NCBI GenBank assembly: GCA_009840005.1
Contig: VXOR01000028.1
Location: forward strand, 1-56,803
DNA: 56,803 bases
DNA from: Gemmatimonadota bacterium
GTDB taxonomy: Bacteria > Latescibacterota > UBA2968 > UBA8231
Direction of reading: 5' to 3'
Part shown: in pieces, positions 34,271-43,429 of the stretch
Position numbering within the stretch: position 1 is the stretch's first letter
How the letters are laid out: the number at the start of each line of letters is the position of its first letter
Translations under genes and position numbers: made by a program
Notes under the pieces: model-generated
Seen by the model: only the letters and a program-made list of their open reading frames with translations
The model's database searches: none
Told to the model about the DNA's origin: nothing

Positions 34271-34299
34271 TTGACAACTTGTTGCACCACATGTAGATA
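34271..34299 (+). promoter_or_regulatory. Putative promoter for the CBM9/DOMON-like gene 2
   Basis: TTGACA (34271-34276), a 17-base spacer and TAGATA (34294-34299) lie about 55 bp before the ATG at 34355, in the divergent spacer with the transporter gene. The -35 is perfect and the -10 poor. CAACTTGTTG directly after the -35 gives a near-palindrome. Confidence 0.45.
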
Positions 34300-34354
34300 T
34301 TTACGGAGTATCTCGCGCAAGCAGCAAGCCGTTGTTTGCAGAAAGGAGCGCAGG

Positions 34355-35284
34355 ATGAAAACATCCGCCCTTGCAGTGATTTTAGCGCTGGCTCTCGCTG
34401 GCGCAGCCACGGCTCACACCGGGGCAATTTTCTTCCTACCCTCAGTTCCCGATCCTGCTTCTATGAACATAGATGGCTCGGAAGACGACTGGGGTTGGTT
34501 CGACCGAGACTTTGCCGTAGGGCCCGACGGCATTGAGGCTTGGGCTGGGCAATTCGCCGGTCAGGGGCCAGGGGCGCAGGGCGACGATTACCAAGCGAGC
34601 TATTTCATGGCTTGGAGCCTGCCCCCAGACAACGCCCTCTACTTCTTTGCTCGGGTGGCCGATGACAGCCTCAAGAGCAGCTGGGGAGACAACCTGCGGA
34701 ACTGGTGGGATGACGACACCATGATGATCGGGGTTGATGCCGACCACTCTGGCGGGTCGATCTTGGTGAACGAAAATATCGAGGAGGCGCAAAACGGCTA
34801 TCGCATCGTAGTCAACTCGCTGGCCACCAATGAATTCGGCATTGACTACGGCGGCATGCTAGGCGGGGGCGACTTCCCCGAGGGCGACTGGGGAGGGCAG
34901 CCGCCTTGGGGCTTGGCTGCTACGCAACTGACCCCACCAGACGCCACTCACGGGTCGAGCAACGTCGAGTACACCTATGAGATAAAGCTGGCCTTGTGGG
35001 CTTCGTACGATCCGGCCGGTCCAGACGGTGATTTGAACCAGCGCTACACCTTCGCGCCCGATCAGGTCACCCACACGACGCCGCGCCTCAACGACGTCGA
35101 CAACCCGGAAGGCGGCGGTGGTGCTGGCCAGTACGGGTACGCAGGTGGCGCATCCGACGGACAGGCCGACGGCGACCAAGCCGCCGACTTCCAGACGATT
35201 CTGACGCACGAACCTGCTGAGACGGCGGTGGAAAACGTCACTTGGGGACGGATCAAGAGCCACACGCATAGCCTGCTCGATTGA
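34355..35284 (+). CDS. Secreted CBM9/DOMON-like protein (paralogue 2)
   Basis: A 309-residue exported protein with AAAGGAG at 34342-34348. The signal peptide is MKTSALAVILALALAGAATA. The mature protein follows the same plan as the product of 28181-29101: IDGSEDDWGWFD, NALYFFARVADDSLK, NWWDDDTMMIGVDADHSGG, QNGYRIVVNS and the terminal VTWGRIKSHTH. A glycine-rich insert (about 255-285: GGGGAGQYGYAGG) is new. Acidic and aromatic residues suggest Ca-dependent carbohydrate binding, but no ligand is known. It is followed by a terminator nearly identical to that beside paralogue 1. Confidence 0.8.
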   Translation: MKTSALAVILALALAGAATAHTGAIFFLPSVPDPASMNIDGSEDDWGWFDRDFAVGPDGIEAWAGQFAGQGPGAQGDDYQASYFMAWSLPPDNALYFFARVADDSLKSSWGDNLRNWWDDDTMMIGVDADHSGGSILVNENIEEAQNGYRIVVNSLATNEFGIDYGGMLGGGDFPEGDWGGQPPWGLAATQLTPPDATHGSSNVEYTYEIKLALWASYDPAGPDGDLNQRYTFAPDQVTHTTPRLNDVDNPEGGGGAGQYGYAGGASDGQADGDQAADFQTILTHEPAETAVENVTWGRIKSHTHSLLD

Positions 35285-35308
35285 GCTTTACTGGCAGGTT
35301 GCTTTGTA

Positions 35309-35340
35309 GGGGACGGGGCGCAGGCTTCGTCCCCTTTTTT
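35309..35340 (+). terminator. Rho-independent terminator after CBM9/DOMON-like gene 2
   Basis: GGGGACGGGGC (35309-35319) pairs with GCTTCGTCCCC (35324-35334) with two G-U pairs around GCAG; six Ts follow (35335-35340). The T-run overlaps the stop codon of the convergent HTTM gene. The stem core and tail resemble the terminator at 28119-28156. Confidence 0.85.
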
Positions 35341-36823
35341 ATTGCGGACGGTGGACGGTTACGGCTCTTTTGAAGCAGTCGTGACGCCACAAAAGCACTT
35401 CGACAGGCTGCTCGGCCGCCGGGTATAGTAGGGTTTTTTCTTTGGCGAAGTAGATGTTAAAGGTCTTTAGCCGCTCGTCGCCGTGGCGGCTGGCATTCCA
35501 CTGCTGGCACAGGTAGCGACCGTAGTAAAATCGGTAATCCTCGTGCTTTTTGTGTGCCAGCGTCAGCAGAAACTTTCTCCACCGATAATTGGCAAAATAA
35601 GCCGAGCCGTCTCGGGGCTTCTTCCGCTCAGGCGGCGATGTGGTCCGGCGGTACACATCCACGGCCGTCCCGTCTGCCAAGAGGCCGGGCATGACGAACC
35701 AGCCATTGGATTGCGAGGGCCGCGGCGCGAACATGTCCCAAGTCTGCTCTAGCTGCACCAACTCGCCGATCCACTTGAGCGAGGCGGGCATGGCAAAGGC
35801 CGTTTGCGGCAGGGACGCTGCGTTCCAGGCTGCGGTGTAGAGCAAAAAGAACGCGCATGCAGCCGAGCCAATGCGGCCGGTTTGATGGGACGGGGATCGC
35901 AAGGGCAGGGACGCGCGGACGAATTCGCCGAACCTCTCACCTTTGGCGGCGATGCGCCGACTCAGCCACTCCCACGCCGCTGCCGGAATAAAGGGAATCA
36001 AGGCCGCCGCGCTGACATAGGGGAAGAGGCCGATTTTTAGGCACAGGCCAAAAGCTAAGTGCATGCCGACAAAAGCTGGCAGGAGTAGCCCGCGCAGCGC
36101 AGTGGAAAATATGGGGCAGAAGAGGAAGAAAGGGGCAATGAGTTCAAAGTGATAGACGAGCCGAGTCAGCACTGGTAGCAGGTCGCTCCACTGCCGCAGC
36201 CACGCGCCAACGGGAGTCACCATATAGTCGAGTTGGAGCGCGTAGTAGATGGCCGTGCCATCGACGCGCCACTCAGCGCCGGTTTTGAACAGGGCACTGC
36301 ACACGTACACCATGGCCACTTGGAGAAGCAGCGCGGCGCTGCCGACGGAAAAATGTCGGTGCGGTGGGCGCGGGCGCGGGTTGAGGACGGCGTCCAGCGA
36401 GCAGCGAGCGCCCAACGGCAGAAAAAGGGACCAAAAGAACAGCACCCGCAACAAGGTATCCCCGGCTTGGAGCAGAGGCGGGGTGCGCACGTGGATGGAC
36501 GCCAACAAGACAAACGCCCAAAACGCGGCCATCCGAGTGCGATACCCTAGCAGTAAGGCCACTAGGGCCACACCGGCGACGAGGAAGAGCGCCGCCTGAA
36601 TGGCGTTGTCGCCGCTCAGCAGATGCAGCGAGACGACCGTCTTGGTGCGGTAGTATTCGAGGGCCGCTTGGCGCGGAAAGGCTCCTTGGTCCGTGTAGAA
36701 CGTGCCCAAATCCCCCACCCTGATGACGAGGTCGATGAGACCCAATGCGGCCAAGACCACGCGCAAGAGCGCGAGGGAGCGCAGATCGATGGCGAAGACG
36801 TTGTGGAAATTTCCCCGTGTCAT
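35339..36823 (-). CDS. HTTM domain membrane protein (gamma-carboxylase-like fold)
   Basis: A 494-residue protein of the horizontally transferred transmembrane (HTTM) family, related in fold to vitamin K-dependent gamma-carboxylase. N-terminal half: RSLALLRVVLAALGLIDLV, TDQGAFPRQAAL, LGYRTRMAAFWAFVLLAS and ALLLQVAMVYVCSALFKTGAEWR; about six to eight membrane helices in the first 330 residues, then a soluble tail with WDMFAPRPSQSNGWFV and YRWRKFLLTLAHKKHEDYR. The LFKTG..W motif is typical. No carboxylase activity is known for bacterial members. Divergent from the surface-protein operon (79 bp spacer). DCC-family proteins commonly partner these; one is encoded at 81-509. Confidence 0.88.
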   Translation of the reverse strand: MTRGNFHNVFAIDLRSLALLRVVLAALGLIDLVIRVGDLGTFYTDQGAFPRQAALEYYRTKTVVSLHLLSGDNAIQAALFLVAGVALVALLLGYRTRMAAFWAFVLLASIHVRTPPLLQAGDTLLRVLFFWSLFLPLGARCSLDAVLNPRPRPPHRHFSVGSAALLLQVAMVYVCSALFKTGAEWRVDGTAIYYALQLDYMVTPVGAWLRQWSDLLPVLTRLVYHFELIAPFFLFCPIFSTALRGLLLPAFVGMHLAFGLCLKIGLFPYVSAAALIPFIPAAAWEWLSRRIAAKGERFGEFVRASLPLRSPSHQTGRIGSAACAFFLLYTAAWNAASLPQTAFAMPASLKWIGELVQLEQTWDMFAPRPSQSNGWFVMPGLLADGTAVDVYRRTTSPPERKKPRDGSAYFANYRWRKFLLTLAHKKHEDYRFYYGRYLCQQWNASRHGDERLKTFNIYFAKEKTLLYPAAEQPVEVLLWRHDCFKRAVTVHRPQ

Positions 36824-36829
36824 TTAAAG

Positions 36830-36858
36830 TTGTTACCTCGCAAAAGCTGAATTAAATT
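36830..36858 (+). promoter_or_regulatory. Putative promoter of the surface-protein operon
   Basis: TTGTTA (36830-36835), a 17-base spacer and TAAATT (36853-36858) precede the first gene by about 45 bp. Each box matches four of six consensus bases with ideal spacing, and the region is AT-rich relative to its surroundings. It is the only convincing candidate ahead of the seven-gene operon. Confidence 0.5.
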
Positions 36859-36887
36859 CCGTCAATTGAGGAAGTAATACAAATCCC

Positions 36888-36894
36888 AGAGGAG
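36888..36894 (+). promoter_or_regulatory. Shine-Dalgarno supporting a TTG start
   Basis: AGAGGAG ends eight bases before the TTG at 36903. No ATG or GTG nearby gives a full signal peptide, so this site decides the start of the first operon gene. Confidence 0.65.
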
Positions 36895-36902
36895 CACACG
36901 CC

Positions 36903-38894
36903 TTGCGAGCACACAGACGGCGACCCCTAGTCAGCGCCGCGCTACTGGCCGTGGTCTTTTGGAGCAGCGCCGATGCCGAGTTGCGGATGTGGGGGATCAA
37001 CGAGGACGATCGGAGCTGGCAATCCGAGGCTCGAGCCACTACGGCCATTGATTTTAGCGTACCTGGCGCGATCCAGATCGCCGGATTCGAGCCGACGGAT
37101 AACATCACCCAAGCCCTCACGTGGGTTTCGGCCTTCCCCATAGAGGGGTACATCCCCGAGCGCCCCCAAGCCCACATCTGGAATAACTATCCGCTCAAGG
37201 AATCGGATATTCCCCTCGTGGATGGCGACCCCAACACCTCCACCGCGGACCGCTTCAAACGCTTCGGCTCCAACCAAACGGGCCGGCGTTTTTCCCTCGA
37301 TCTAGGAAGCCGCTTTCCGGTCAATCGCATTGCGTTCTTCCCACGTCTGACGGGCGTTGACGACGAGGGCATCCCCTATTGGGAGGATTACGTCCGGGGC
37401 TACGAGCTATACGTCAACAATGGCCTCGAATTCGGCGAGGACAACCAGCCCATCTACCAGCTTATGAAGCGGGTGGAATTTTCCCGCGACAGCATTGCCG
37501 TGGTCGAATTTCCCAACCAGTTCATCCGCTACGTCGCGCTGCGGGTGCTGTCGAAAAACCCCTTTGAGATCGCCGAGATCGAAATCTACGGCTCGGGTTT
37601 CGTGCCCAAGGGAGAGTACCTATCCAAGGTTATCGACCTCGGTGAGCCCACTAATTTCGGCACCCTGAACTGGAGCGCGGTCGCGCTGCGGGTTGATGCG
37701 GACAGTGGCGACTTGGTAGAGCAGTCTGTCTCCAGTACTGGGGACGCAACGCCTCAAGCAGATGTCTCGCTCAGTTTTCAGATGCGCTCGGGAGTCGACG
37801 ATTCGCCAGAGGTCTATTACGAGATTACCAACAAGTTTCTCAACGAGCTAACCGTAGTCACCGAAGACGCCTATAAGTCCCTGACCGCTGATGTCAAAGG
37901 TGGCGTTGAGGCCGATCAGGTAAATTGGAGCACTTGGTCGGAGCCGTTCACCGCTTCGGGTCAGGCGGTTGCGTTGCCCAGCCCGAGGCGCTACGTCCAG
38001 TTCCGCGTCATCATGAAAAGCGGCCAGATCTCAGACGGCCTCCGCGTTGACGACCTGACCTTGGAAATTGCCTCCCCCCCCTTGGCGCGGAGGTTGTTCG
38101 GCGAAATTTCCCTGCTGGCCGACCCCGCGCCCCAAGACGGTTTTGCCATGGTGCCCGTAGGCGTGCCCTCCCGATTCGCGTACGACCTGTTGGCCGATGT
38201 CCGCGACGCGGATGTGGGGATCGACGCGCTGAAAATTATCACGCCAACGCGCCCGACTTTTGTCGAGCTTTTGCTGGGTGCCGACGAGAGCAGCCTGAGT
38301 CTGGTCGCTCCCAGTGACTTCGAAGAGGCGTCCGACGGTTTGACGCTGTATTTCCCAGACCACCGGATTGCCGCCCCGACCTCGCTGCGGGTGATTTTCG
38401 ACGCCGAGCTCCTCGTGCAGTCCACGTTTTTCAATGCCCAGGCCCTAGATACTGAAAGCGAGGAATTGCCCCAGCCGGTCTTGCCGCCGCCCCGCCCCTT
38501 GCGCCCCATCGACGACCCCAACTCGCAGGTTACGACCAACAAGCTGCAAGTCCTCACGTCGCCCGAGTCGCGGAACGACGTGCTGCGCATCGCGGATTTC
38601 AGTACCCGGGTGATAACCCCCAACGGAGATGGAGTAAACGACCAGATCGCCATTCAATACAGCCTGCTCCAGCTTCTCAACGACGCTCCCAATACGCTGG
38701 AGGTCTTCGACTTATCGGGCCGACGCGTGTACGCCTTCCGCGAGGATCGGGGCCGAGGCCCGCACACTGCCACTTGGGATGGCCGCAACGTGGACGGTCG
38801 CTTGGTGCCCGTAGGACTGTATCTGCTCAGGGTCGCAGTCGAAGGAGCCGTGGAGTCCTTCGCCGAGACTCGCACCATAGGGGTTGTGTACTAA
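36903..38894 (+). CDS. Secreted discoidin-like / FlgD-Ig-tailed surface protein 1
   Basis: A 663-residue exported protein started at TTG with a good ribosome site. Signal peptide: residues 1-25 (RRRPLVSAALLAVVFWSSADA). A discoidin (F5/8 type C)-like part follows, with LVDGDPNTSTADRF, RFSLDLGSRFPVNRIAFFP and QFIRYVALRVLSKNPFEIAEIEIYG (about 100-235). The middle holds a second beta-rich region (WSTWSEPF, PSPRRYVQFRVIM). From about residue 565 there is a FlgD-type Ig domain opened by ITPNGDGVNDQIAIQYSLL and closed by WDGRNVDGRLVPVGLYLLRV, ending TIGVVY. First gene of the operon; its TAA overlaps the next ATG in TAATG. Likely a surface-exposed ligand-binding protein. Homologous in layout to the next two genes. 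Confidence 0.82.
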   Translation: MRAHRRRPLVSAALLAVVFWSSADAELRMWGINEDDRSWQSEARATTAIDFSVPGAIQIAGFEPTDNITQALTWVSAFPIEGYIPERPQAHIWNNYPLKESDIPLVDGDPNTSTADRFKRFGSNQTGRRFSLDLGSRFPVNRIAFFPRLTGVDDEGIPYWEDYVRGYELYVNNGLEFGEDNQPIYQLMKRVEFSRDSIAVVEFPNQFIRYVALRVLSKNPFEIAEIEIYGSGFVPKGEYLSKVIDLGEPTNFGTLNWSAVALRVDADSGDLVEQSVSSTGDATPQADVSLSFQMRSGVDDSPEVYYEITNKFLNELTVVTEDAYKSLTADVKGGVEADQVNWSTWSEPFTASGQAVALPSPRRYVQFRVIMKSGQISDGLRVDDLTLEIASPPLARRLFGEISLLADPAPQDGFAMVPVGVPSRFAYDLLADVRDADVGIDALKIITPTRPTFVELLLGADESSLSLVAPSDFEEASDGLTLYFPDHRIAAPTSLRVIFDAELLVQSTFFNAQALDTESEELPQPVLPPPRPLRPIDDPNSQVTTNKLQVLTSPESRNDVLRIADFSTRVITPNGDGVNDQIAIQYSLLQLLNDAPNTLEVFDLSGRRVYAFREDRGRGPHTATWDGRNVDGRLVPVGLYLLRVAVEGAVESFAETRTIGVVY

Positions 38895-40996
38895 TGTTGC
38901 GGTGGATTGCACTAGGGGCCGCCCTCTGGGCGTGGCCGGCGCAGCCAGCGCAGGCGCAGGATCTGTGGAAACTAGGGGGCCAAGGTGGCCGTTCCTGGGC
39001 CAAAACTGCTGCGCTCAACGTGATGGGCGACGAGACTAGTGCGCCCGGTGCGCTGCAGCCGTGGGAGTTGCGGCCCGACGTCAGCTTCCTCCCCTTAGTG
39101 TCGCAGCGCTTTACTTGGGATCGCTGGCAGTTTCCCCTCGATCCGTTCTGGACGGAGGGTATCCCTCGGCTCTGGCGGGGGCCTGGCAACCAGCAGTTCG
39201 CCCAGCAGTTCCAGCCCATCTCCACGTACGTGGACGGCGACCACCAGACCTTCAATTGGAACACCAACTTCGGCCCCGGCGGCAACAAGACCAATAGCGA
39301 ATTTTACACGATTGATCCAGGTGCTCCCGTGCCAGTAGAGCGCTTTGAGATCCACTTGCCGCCCGAATTCGATCTCGAGACTGGCGCGGCTAACCCAGAC
39401 TGCTGCGATCAGTTTGGCAAGCCCTGGACCCACTACATTCCCCATCAAGGCGAGCTGACGGGCAGCCTCATTGAGACCACGGATATGCTGCTCGAAGGCC
39501 GCGCTAAAGACCGGTACGGCGAGCACTATAAGCCTTTGCCGGTCCGCTTGGGCAGCGTGGAGCAGCACTTAGTCGCCCCCATCATCATCGACTTTCCGCT
39601 GCAATATCTGCGCTTCGTGCGTTGGCGAACCTTCCCGGATAACCCGGATGCTCCCGGGGTGAAGATCAACTTCGCCCTCGCGTATGGCGAGTTTGAGTTG
39701 TACGGCCGCGGCTTTGCCGGCCAGACTCGCTACGTAAGCCACGTCCAAGACTTGGGTCAGCCGGCCACGCTGGGAAGGGTGTTCATGGCGGTCAGCAAGT
39801 GGCGGCGACAAGGCGCTGGGTGGAGCGAAACCGCAGATGGCGAGCGCCGCTGGCAGGTCGGCGAACTGGTCGAAGCGCCGGACGCCGAAGTGGACGTCGT
39901 CTTCCGCCTCAAAAACGGCACGGACGCCGATCCCCTGACGTACTTCACTTGGAACGACCTAGGCGAATTGGCCGAGATCGAGCGGACTGCGTGGGATGGA
40001 CTCAAGTTGCGGGCCTACGACAGCGACCCGAGCTTCGTGGGCTGGCGGGGGCCCGTCACCGAGGATCGAGAAGAGTGGACGCCTTGGTCTGGCGCGGTGA
40101 ATCAATCTGGCACGCGCCTCGACCTGCCCAGCCGCCGGTTCTTCCAGTTAGAGGTGCAAATGACGACGGCCAGCTCGGTAGAAATGGCGCGGGTGGATTC
40201 GCTGGCTATCGAATTATTCCCGCTGCTGGTTCCCACCTTGGTCGGCGAGGTCGGCGTGCCCGGCGATTCCCTCGCAATACTGGCCCAAGTGCCCATAGGT
40301 GAGCCGACCGAGTTTAGCTACGCCATCCGCGCTAGTTTCGGCAACGAGGCGAAAGCTGGCTTCGACGCCTTGCACATTGCCACGCCAGGCGCGCCAGAGT
40401 TTTTGTATCTGAGGGATGCTGCTGACGAGGCCGTTCAGCCCGATAGCGCGTGGACCGATGCCGAAGGCTTGACCCTGTATTTGCCCGAGCCGATTCGCGC
40501 CGACGAGACCCTACAGATCGGCTTCAAGACCGCGCTCTATACGGTCTCGGCCCAGTTGCGCGGCGAGGTTTTCAACCGCGCCAATAGCGTCTTGCGCCAG
40601 CAGGTTGAAGAAGGCGATGCAGTCGCGGCGATCGGCACCCAACAGCTACAAGTGGTCGCTGCGGGCCGCGCCGTCGAGCAGGTCCTCGGCGGGCTGGAAA
40701 TCGCGCCCCGCACGTTCACTCCCAACGGAGACGGGCACAACGACCTGCTAAAAATTAAGTACACCTTGTTCGGGGTTTTGGACGCGGCCGTGGAGATCAC
40801 ATTCTTCACGCTCGCGGGCGAACCCGTAGATCGCATTCTCGCCGAGCACCAAGGCGGCGGTGTTCACACCGCATTGTGGACTGGTCGCAATGCGGCCGGC
40901 CGGCTGTTTAGACCGGGGTTGTACTTGTGCCAAGTGCAGGCCCAGACCGGCCGGGGCCGCTTTGAACGCACCCAGTCCGTGGCCTTGGTCTATTGA
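38894..40996 (+). CDS. Secreted discoidin-like / FlgD-Ig-tailed surface protein 2
   Basis: A 700-residue exported protein translationally coupled to gene 1 (TAATG). The signal peptide is MLRWIALGAALWAWPAQPAQA. It repeats the plan of its neighbour: TYVDGDHQTFNWNTNFGPG, IIIDFPLQYLRFVRWRTFP and FALAYGEFELYGRG (discoidin-like, about 115-275), an EWTPWSGAVNQSG / LPSRRFFQLEVQMT block like the one in protein 1, then FDALHIATPGAPEFLYL and a FlgD-type Ig domain from about residue 603 (FTPNGDGHNDLLKIKYTLF to WTGRNAAGRLFRPGLYLCQV) ending SVALVY. Two cysteines in DCCDQ could form a disulfide. No catalytic motif. Role probably binding or structural at the cell surface. Confidence 0.82.
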   Translation: MLRWIALGAALWAWPAQPAQAQDLWKLGGQGGRSWAKTAALNVMGDETSAPGALQPWELRPDVSFLPLVSQRFTWDRWQFPLDPFWTEGIPRLWRGPGNQQFAQQFQPISTYVDGDHQTFNWNTNFGPGGNKTNSEFYTIDPGAPVPVERFEIHLPPEFDLETGAANPDCCDQFGKPWTHYIPHQGELTGSLIETTDMLLEGRAKDRYGEHYKPLPVRLGSVEQHLVAPIIIDFPLQYLRFVRWRTFPDNPDAPGVKINFALAYGEFELYGRGFAGQTRYVSHVQDLGQPATLGRVFMAVSKWRRQGAGWSETADGERRWQVGELVEAPDAEVDVVFRLKNGTDADPLTYFTWNDLGELAEIERTAWDGLKLRAYDSDPSFVGWRGPVTEDREEWTPWSGAVNQSGTRLDLPSRRFFQLEVQMTTASSVEMARVDSLAIELFPLLVPTLVGEVGVPGDSLAILAQVPIGEPTEFSYAIRASFGNEAKAGFDALHIATPGAPEFLYLRDAADEAVQPDSAWTDAEGLTLYLPEPIRADETLQIGFKTALYTVSAQLRGEVFNRANSVLRQQVEEGDAVAAIGTQQLQVVAAGRAVEQVLGGLEIAPRTFTPNGDGHNDLLKIKYTLFGVLDAAVEITFFTLAGEPVDRILAEHQGGGVHTALWTGRNAAGRLFRPGLYLCQVQAQTGRGRFERTQSVALVY

Positions 40997-41007
40997 GACG
41001 AGTGAGC

Positions 41008-43332
41008 ATGAACCGGATCGCAGTGTTTCCTCTGTTGCTGGCCCTGTTGGCGGGCAGTGCCGCTTGGGGCCAGCACCAAGCCTATCGCCTGGATCGCCAG
41101 GCCCAATGGGAGGAATGGACCTTTCCCCCAGGTCTCCTCCAATTCGACCTGGACGGCGCCTTCACGCTAGTAGCGTTCCCAGATACGGTCAATGCCGCAC
41201 TCGACGCTCCCGAGTACACGCATATAGGAGCGGGCAACACAGAGATCCAAGGCGGCGGGCGGCGGGCGGGCTCTACGGCCCGCGCGGCCGGGATCGCCGC
41301 CGGCAACATCATTGACGGCGACTATCAAACCTTCTGGAAACCCGATCCGAACGCCCCGCTCGAGGACTGGTGGATTGAGGTCAATCTAGGGCGCGTGGTG
41401 CCGCTGACCAAGATCCGGCTAATTTTTCCCGACGAGGAAGGGGCACGGCCCCTGCGCGATTTCCGGATTTTTGGGACGCGGGGCTACCGCGAGGCCATTG
41501 GCCAGGATCTATTTGCATACAGCGTGTTGGGCGGGACCACCCGCTACAACGACCAGACGGTCGTGGAATACGAACTAAGCCCTTGGCGGGAATTGACCAC
41601 GCGCATCCTGTACACGGGCGCGGAAAGCGCCACGGATATAACGCCCCCGCCCTTCCAGCCCGTGCAGTACATCCGCATCCGGGCCGATTCCAAGAGCGAA
41701 GACGCCGCTCTCGCCGAGGTAGAAGCCTACACCTTCGGCGAGAACGTGGCCCTACAGGCCATCCGGCGGGGTGGCCAATTGGAGGAGCAGTCCGGCCGCG
41801 GCGCAGTGTTGATCGACGGCGATCAAAACACGACTTGGGCGCAATCCGTCACCGGGGGCCGCGATGTAATCTGGGTGTTGGACCTAGGCGCGCGCTACTG
41901 GGTAAAGAATATCCTCATGCTGGGGGCGGAAAAGCGCGGCTACGCGGTCGGCGACATGGTTGAGGATCACCTGCTGCTCGGCTCGGCCGAAGAGAGCAAG
42001 CTGGAGGTCGGCGACATAGATTTTGCCGTGATCTACGAGTTTCTCACGCCCCTCGGCGGAGGTCGCTACGATCTCCAGTACTTTTTGCCCACGCCGCGCG
42101 CCTTCCGCTATTTGGCAGGGGTTTACAAAAACCGGAACGGGGATATGTCGGAGATTATGGTCATTCCCACCGGACACGTGGCCGGGGTGGCCTTAGAATC
42201 CGGTTTTATCGACCTCGGAGAATTCACCGGAGACAGACGCTCTAAGCAGATCTTGGGGATCCACTGGGATGCCGATGTGCCCGAAGGCACCCACGTGCAG
42301 GTGCGGAGCCGCACGGGCCACCAGTTGACCGAAAAAATTGATTACTACAAAAAGGACGGAACCCTGCTGGCCGACAAAGCGGCCTACGAAAGCACGAATA
42401 AATTCCTGCGCGGCGATACCGACACCAGTATCGTCGCCGGCTCCGATTGGAGTGCTTGGAGCACGGAGTATCTCGAACAGGGCATTTTCCTCTCGCCGAG
42501 TCCGCGGCGGCTGTTGCAGCTCCAGCTCCTGCTTACTTCGGATCGCCCCGCAGCGGCGCCGACCGTGAGAAACCTCGAAGTGCGATTCATCGACGCCTTA
42601 ATACGGGGTATTGAAGGCCGCATCGCGCCCCAGGCGGCTGCTCCGGGCGTGCCCGAAACCTTTACCTACGAGTTGTGGGGCGACTTCACAGAGGGGGGCG
42701 GCTTTGACCAACTCCTCTTTGAAACCCCGTCCCGAATCGATCCCGATAGCCTCCAAGTGTGGGTCGGCGGCGTCGCGCTGCCCTCGGTGGAGTGGGAGCA
42801 GACCGCGCCCGACTCCCTGTTGCTTCAGCTACCGCAGGTCGTGGAGCAAGACGCGGATACCGTGCGGGTACAACTGCGCGTCCAGATAGAGCAAAACCCC
42901 ACGCTGTTCCGGGCCTTTGTGGCCCGCACCGAGGTGCCCGATTTGTGGCAGGAGGTGCTGCCCACCAGCAGTGCGCCGCGCGCGACCCAAGTTTTTTTCC
43001 CGAACGTGCCCAAGTCCGATCGCTTGCTTGCCAATCTCTCGGTCGTGCCTCGCATCGCCACTCCCAATGGAGACGGGGTCGGCGACCAAGTCCAGATACG
43101 CTTCTTGGTCCTAAATGTGGAGGTCGCGCCGGAGGTGTGGATCTATTCGTTGGATGGACGGCGCGTCCGCCGCCTCGATGGGGGCCGCGCAGCAGCGGGC
43201 TATTTGTTCACTTGGTCGGGCCGCGACGATGCGAACCGCCTGAGCCCTCCCGGCCTCTACGTGTGCCGCATTCGCCTCAAGACTCAACTCGGGGAACAAC
43301 AAATCAGCCGGACCATTGGCCTCGCTTACTGA
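41008..43332 (+). CDS. Secreted discoidin-like / FlgD-Ig-tailed surface protein 3
   Basis: A 774-residue exported protein; ATG at 41008 (an in-frame TTG at 40993 would overlap the previous stop). Signal peptide MNRIAVFPLLLALLAGSAAW with Ala-type cleavage near residue 21. Two discoidin-like modules are visible: IIDGDYQTFWKP with WWIEVNLGRVVPLTKIRLIF (about 97-225), and VLIDGDQNTTWAQ with WVLDLGARYWVKNILML (about 265-390). Then a DWSAWSTEY / PSPRRLLQLQLLL block shared with proteins 1 and 2, FDQLLFETPSRIDPDSL, and the FlgD-type Ig tail from about 680 (RIATPNGDGVGDQVQIRF), ending RTIGLAY. The 3' end is duplicated 838 bp downstream in the mosaic gene. Confidence 0.82.
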   Translation: MNRIAVFPLLLALLAGSAAWGQHQAYRLDRQAQWEEWTFPPGLLQFDLDGAFTLVAFPDTVNAALDAPEYTHIGAGNTEIQGGGRRAGSTARAAGIAAGNIIDGDYQTFWKPDPNAPLEDWWIEVNLGRVVPLTKIRLIFPDEEGARPLRDFRIFGTRGYREAIGQDLFAYSVLGGTTRYNDQTVVEYELSPWRELTTRILYTGAESATDITPPPFQPVQYIRIRADSKSEDAALAEVEAYTFGENVALQAIRRGGQLEEQSGRGAVLIDGDQNTTWAQSVTGGRDVIWVLDLGARYWVKNILMLGAEKRGYAVGDMVEDHLLLGSAEESKLEVGDIDFAVIYEFLTPLGGGRYDLQYFLPTPRAFRYLAGVYKNRNGDMSEIMVIPTGHVAGVALESGFIDLGEFTGDRRSKQILGIHWDADVPEGTHVQVRSRTGHQLTEKIDYYKKDGTLLADKAAYESTNKFLRGDTDTSIVAGSDWSAWSTEYLEQGIFLSPSPRRLLQLQLLLTSDRPAAAPTVRNLEVRFIDALIRGIEGRIAPQAAAPGVPETFTYELWGDFTEGGGFDQLLFETPSRIDPDSLQVWVGGVALPSVEWEQTAPDSLLLQLPQVVEQDADTVRVQLRVQIEQNPTLFRAFVARTEVPDLWQEVLPTSSAPRATQVFFPNVPKSDRLLANLSVVPRIATPNGDGVGDQVQIRFLVLNVEVAPEVWIYSLDGRRVRRLDGGRAAAGYLFTWSGRDDANRLSPPGLYVCRIRLKTQLGEQQISRTIGLAY

Positions 43333-43429
43333 GCGCCAGACTTCAGGAGGCACTATGTACAACAAGAGATGGGCTGCAATCATCTTGTTGAGCGCGATCT
43401 TAGGCGTTCCCTCCGTGGTGGCCCAGCCG
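43135..43429 (+). repeat. Direct repeat copy A (gene end, spacer and next signal peptide)
   Basis: This stretch covers the last part of the FlgD-type tail of surface protein 3, the 22-bp spacer with its AGGAGG, and the signal-peptide codons of the next gene. It reappears almost unchanged at 43970-44267. The offset between copies is 835 at the left edge and 838 from the stop codon onward, with a 3-bp difference inside. Weaker similarity extends left to about 43027. Confidence 0.85.
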
